64,000 bases of DNA from JBCCXL01 sp039191605 (GTDB lineage Bacteria > Acidobacteriota > Thermoanaerobaculia > Multivoradales > JAHZIX01): positions 124,001 to 188,000 of the forward strand of contig JBCCXL010000007.1 of assembly GCA_039191605.1 (NCBI GenBank). Direction: 5' to 3'. The number at the start of each line of letters is the position of its first letter. The stretch's first letter is position 1. The notes under the pieces are model-generated. The model was not told the origin of the DNA, made no database searches, and saw only the letters and a list, made by a program, of their open reading frames with translations. This document shows positions 62,197-64,000 of this stretch, piece by piece. Position numbers and translations under genes: made by a program.

Positions 62197-63876
62197 ATGA
62201 GAATCCTGTCGCCCCGGGCGATGGCGCAAGTGGATGCGCGCGCCATCGAGGAGATCGGCGTCCCGGGCGCCGTGCTGATGGAGAACGCGGCCCTGGCGGT
62301 GGTTCAGGCGACCCTGCAGCTGATTCCCGAGGGACGGCGGGTCACCATCCTCTGCGGCCCGGGGAACAACGGCGGCGACGGTCTCGCGGTGGGGCGCCAT
62401 CTCTATTCTCGGGGCTTGGCGGTGGACCTCTTTCTCTTCGCCAAAGAGGGTCCGGCGGGAGACGCGGGCCTGCAGCTGAGCATCTGCCAGCGATTGGGCC
62501 TGGAGCCCCGATGGGTTCGGCCGGGAGAGCAAGATGAAGCCTGGAAGGCGGAGCTGGATCGATCCCTGAGGGAATCCGACGCCGCCATCGACGCCCTCTT
62601 CGGCACCGGCCTCAGCCGTCCGCTACAGGGCTGTTTCGCCGAGGCGGTGGAGATCCTCGCCCGTCTTCGAGATGCCGCGGGGCTGACGGTGGTAGCGGTA
62701 GATCTCCCCAGCGGGCTCTACGGCGGCCTCGAGCAGGAGAGACGGGGCGAGCTGCTAAGCCCCGCGGCGGCGGATCTGACGGTGACCTTCGCGGCGCCGA
62801 AGCCGGTACACGTCTTCGCCGACGAGGAACATCTCGGGGCCGTGGTGGTAGCGGATCTCGGCCTGCCGGCGGAGCTGGTGGAATCTTCCCCCGGAGCGCA
62901 GGAGGGCGTGCTCCACCTGCTTACCACCGAGGAGCTGGGGGCTTACCTTCCGGCCCGATCAGCCCAGGGGCATAAGGGCACTTTCGGCCATGTGCTGCTG
63001 CTCGCCGGATCCGCGGGGAAATCCGGCGCGGCGGTGCTGGCGGCCCGAGGTGCGGTGCGCGGCGGCGCGGGGCTGGTGACCGTGGCGGTGCCGGCGGGGT
63101 TGCTTTCGTTGGTGGACGCCGGCAGCCTGGAATCCATGACCCTGGCGCTGCCGCAGAGCGCGGAGGGCACCGTCCTAGAGGCCGCGGTAGCGACCCTGAA
63201 GGAGCATTGGGAGGGCAAGGGAGCCCTCGCCGTCGGCCCCGGCCTCGGCCGCGGGGAAGCGGTGACCCGAGTGGTGGAGGCCGCCCTAGCGGCGGCGCGG
63301 CGACGGGGGATCCCGGCGGTGATCGACGCCGACGGCCTCTTCCCCTACGCCGAACGCTGCGCTGACCTTCGAGGGACGCAGAATGGGGAGGCCTCAGGAA
63401 CCGGAGAGCTCTCGGCAACCGACGATCCCTCGGGTACCGGATTAGGGCCCCTGGATTTGGTGCTCACGCCCCATCCCGGCGAGATGGCGAGGCTGCTGGG
63501 GCTGGCCTCGGCGCCGGTGAGCCCTGGGGAGCGCCTGGCGGCGGTGCGACGGGCGGCGCGGGAGAGCGGCGCAGTGGTGGTGCTCAAGGGGCACCGCACC
63601 CTGATCGCCGAGCCCCTGGGGGAGGTTTGGGTGAACCCTACGGGCAATGTCGGCATGGCCTCCGGCGGAACCGGGGACGTGCTCACCGGAATCATCGCCG
63701 CTCTGCTGGCTCAGGGATTCGATCCCCTGGCGGCGGCGCAGCTGGGCGTCTTCCTTCACGGCCTGGCGGGGGACCTGGCGGCCGCCGACGGCGACCTGCG
63801 GGCGTTGAGGGCCGGTGATCTTGTCGAGCGCTTGGGGGAAGCCTTCCGCGAGCTCCTGCGTGGGGAAGAGGGATGA
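62197..63876 (+). CDS. nnr: Bifunctional NAD(P)H-hydrate epimerase/ADP-dependent dehydratase
   Basis: Repairs damaged NAD(P)H hydrates. The 559-residue protein has two fused domains. The N-terminal YjeF_N epimerase (about 1-220) has ENAALAVV, CGPGNNGGDGLAVGRHL and DLPSGLYGG. The C-terminal ribokinase-like dehydratase (about 240-545) has HKGTFGHVLLLAGSAGKSGA, VGPGLGRGE, LTPHPGEMARLLG, VVLKGHRTLIAEP and the ATP/ADP site GNVGMASGGTGDVLTG. aaagagg is near the start. The ATGA overlap with the next gene shows translational coupling to tsaE, an arrangement common in bacteria. The Ser/Thr/Gly-rich insert near residue 395-410 is not conserved. Confidence 0.95.
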   Translation: MRILSPRAMAQVDARAIEEIGVPGAVLMENAALAVVQATLQLIPEGRRVTILCGPGNNGGDGLAVGRHLYSRGLAVDLFLFAKEGPAGDAGLQLSICQRLGLEPRWVRPGEQDEAWKAELDRSLRESDAAIDALFGTGLSRPLQGCFAEAVEILARLRDAAGLTVVAVDLPSGLYGGLEQERRGELLSPAAADLTVTFAAPKPVHVFADEEHLGAVVVADLGLPAELVESSPGAQEGVLHLLTTEELGAYLPARSAQGHKGTFGHVLLLAGSAGKSGAAVLAARGAVRGGAGLVTVAVPAGLLSLVDAGSLESMTLALPQSAEGTVLEAAVATLKEHWEGKGALAVGPGLGRGEAVTRVVEAALAAARRRGIPAVIDADGLFPYAERCADLRGTQNGEASGTGELSATDDPSGTGLGPLDLVLTPHPGEMARLLGLASAPVSPGERLAAVRRAARESGAVVVLKGHRTLIAEPLGEVWVNPTGNVGMASGGTGDVLTGIIAALLAQGFDPLAAAQLGVFLHGLAGDLAAADGDLRALRAGDLVERLGEAFRELLRGEEG

Positions 63877-64000
63877 GCGAGAAGAAGGGAAAGCCAGAGA
63901 AGGGAAAATCAGAGAAGGGGAAGTCAGAGAAGGGAAAGTCGGCCCCCGCGGTGGTCCACAGCCGGTCGCCGGCGGATACCCGGGCCTTCGGTCGCGAGCT
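63873..64000 (+). CDS. tsaE: tsaE, 5' part only (tRNA threonylcarbamoyladenosine synthesis ATPase)
   Basis: The gene begins at the ATG in the ATGA overlap with nnr and runs off the window. The visible 42 residues are a Lys/Glu/Gly/Ser repeat tail (EKGKS units, coded by near-identical 15-bp DNA repeats at about 63885-63940) followed by VVHSRSPADTRAFGREL, which matches the N-terminal strand-helix of TsaE (YjeE). The P-loop lies beyond the edge. The nnr-tsaE order is widespread. The repeat leader is unusual for TsaE and may be a strain-variable extension. Confidence 0.8.
   Translation, partial: MSEKKGKPEKGKSEKGKSEKGKSAPAVVHSRSPADTRAFGRE

Noticed and set aside
1..64000. tRNA, rRNA, CRISPR, insertion sequence or prophage
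   Set aside because: I scanned by eye for CCA-type tRNA ends, repeat-spacer patterns, transposases, integrases and phage structural genes and found none. The holin-like protein at 59160 is a chromosomal YqjE-type protein by context.

Overview
The window is a 64 kb piece of a GC-rich, double-membraned bacterial chromosome. The best guess is an Acidobacteriota member, possibly Thermoanaerobaculia-like. The reasons are three tandem VWFA-related proteins of the type first named in Acidobacteria, a TIGR02999-type ECF sigma factor overlapping a Ser/Thr kinase-TPR gene, large secreted peptidases and acylases, and outer-membrane biogenesis genes of the YdbH/YnbE/YdbL type. The taxonomy is inferred from gene content only. 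I see no rRNA, tRNA, CRISPR array, prophage or insertion sequence.

Layout. 1-2.7 kb: a Ser/Thr-rich, RG-tailed protein of unknown function, then a small XRE regulator paired with a four-helix membrane protein. 3.1-4.5 kb: two tandem secreted paralogs with identical length and cysteine positions. 4.6-9.3 kb: a DUF1249-like protein, an exported superoxide dismutase, acetyl-CoA synthetase and an isolated ribosomal protein S4 without N-terminal zinc ligands. About 1 kb of non-coding DNA follows. 10.3-13.6 kb: ECF sigma factor plus Ser/Thr kinase. 13.6-21.5 kb: M36-type metallopeptidase, RdgC-like protein and a penicillin-acylase family hydrolase. 22.1-31.5 kb: a TPR protein, a 2,221-residue alpha-2-macroglobulin lipoprotein and a CPBP membrane protease.

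31.6-40.3 kb is a minus-strand run: a giant AsmA/YdbH-like protein, a lipoprotein joining YnbE-like and YdbL-like parts, a DUF1295 membrane enzyme, an M14-like carboxypeptidase and an unknown helical protein. 40.4-47.0 kb holds ArfB and a compact three-gene minus-strand operon: a response regulator fused to a thioredoxin-reductase-like flavoprotein without its CxxC, a KefB-type antiporter fused to a UBP zinc finger, and a histidine kinase with a cyclic-nucleotide-binding-like sensor. It looks like a complete redox or ion-stress signalling circuit.

47.3-52.4 kb: an exported phosphodiesterase, a SprT-like/SymE-like fusion with a degenerate zinc motif (HRLVH) behind a promoter whose spacer is a palindrome, then lgt and thiD. 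53-60 kb: three VWFA-related exported proteins and a YqjE/YqjD-like membrane pair. 60-64 kb: a DUF4177 protein, a SAM hydroxide adenosyltransferase, and a plus-strand housekeeping run (TIGR04282 transferase, NAD(P)H-hydrate repair enzyme, start of tsaE).

The most unusual items are the redox/antiporter signalling operon and the SprT-SymE fusion with its operator-like promoter. Several genes lack a Shine-Dalgarno sequence but have a -10-like hexamer just before the ATG, which suggests leaderless transcripts.
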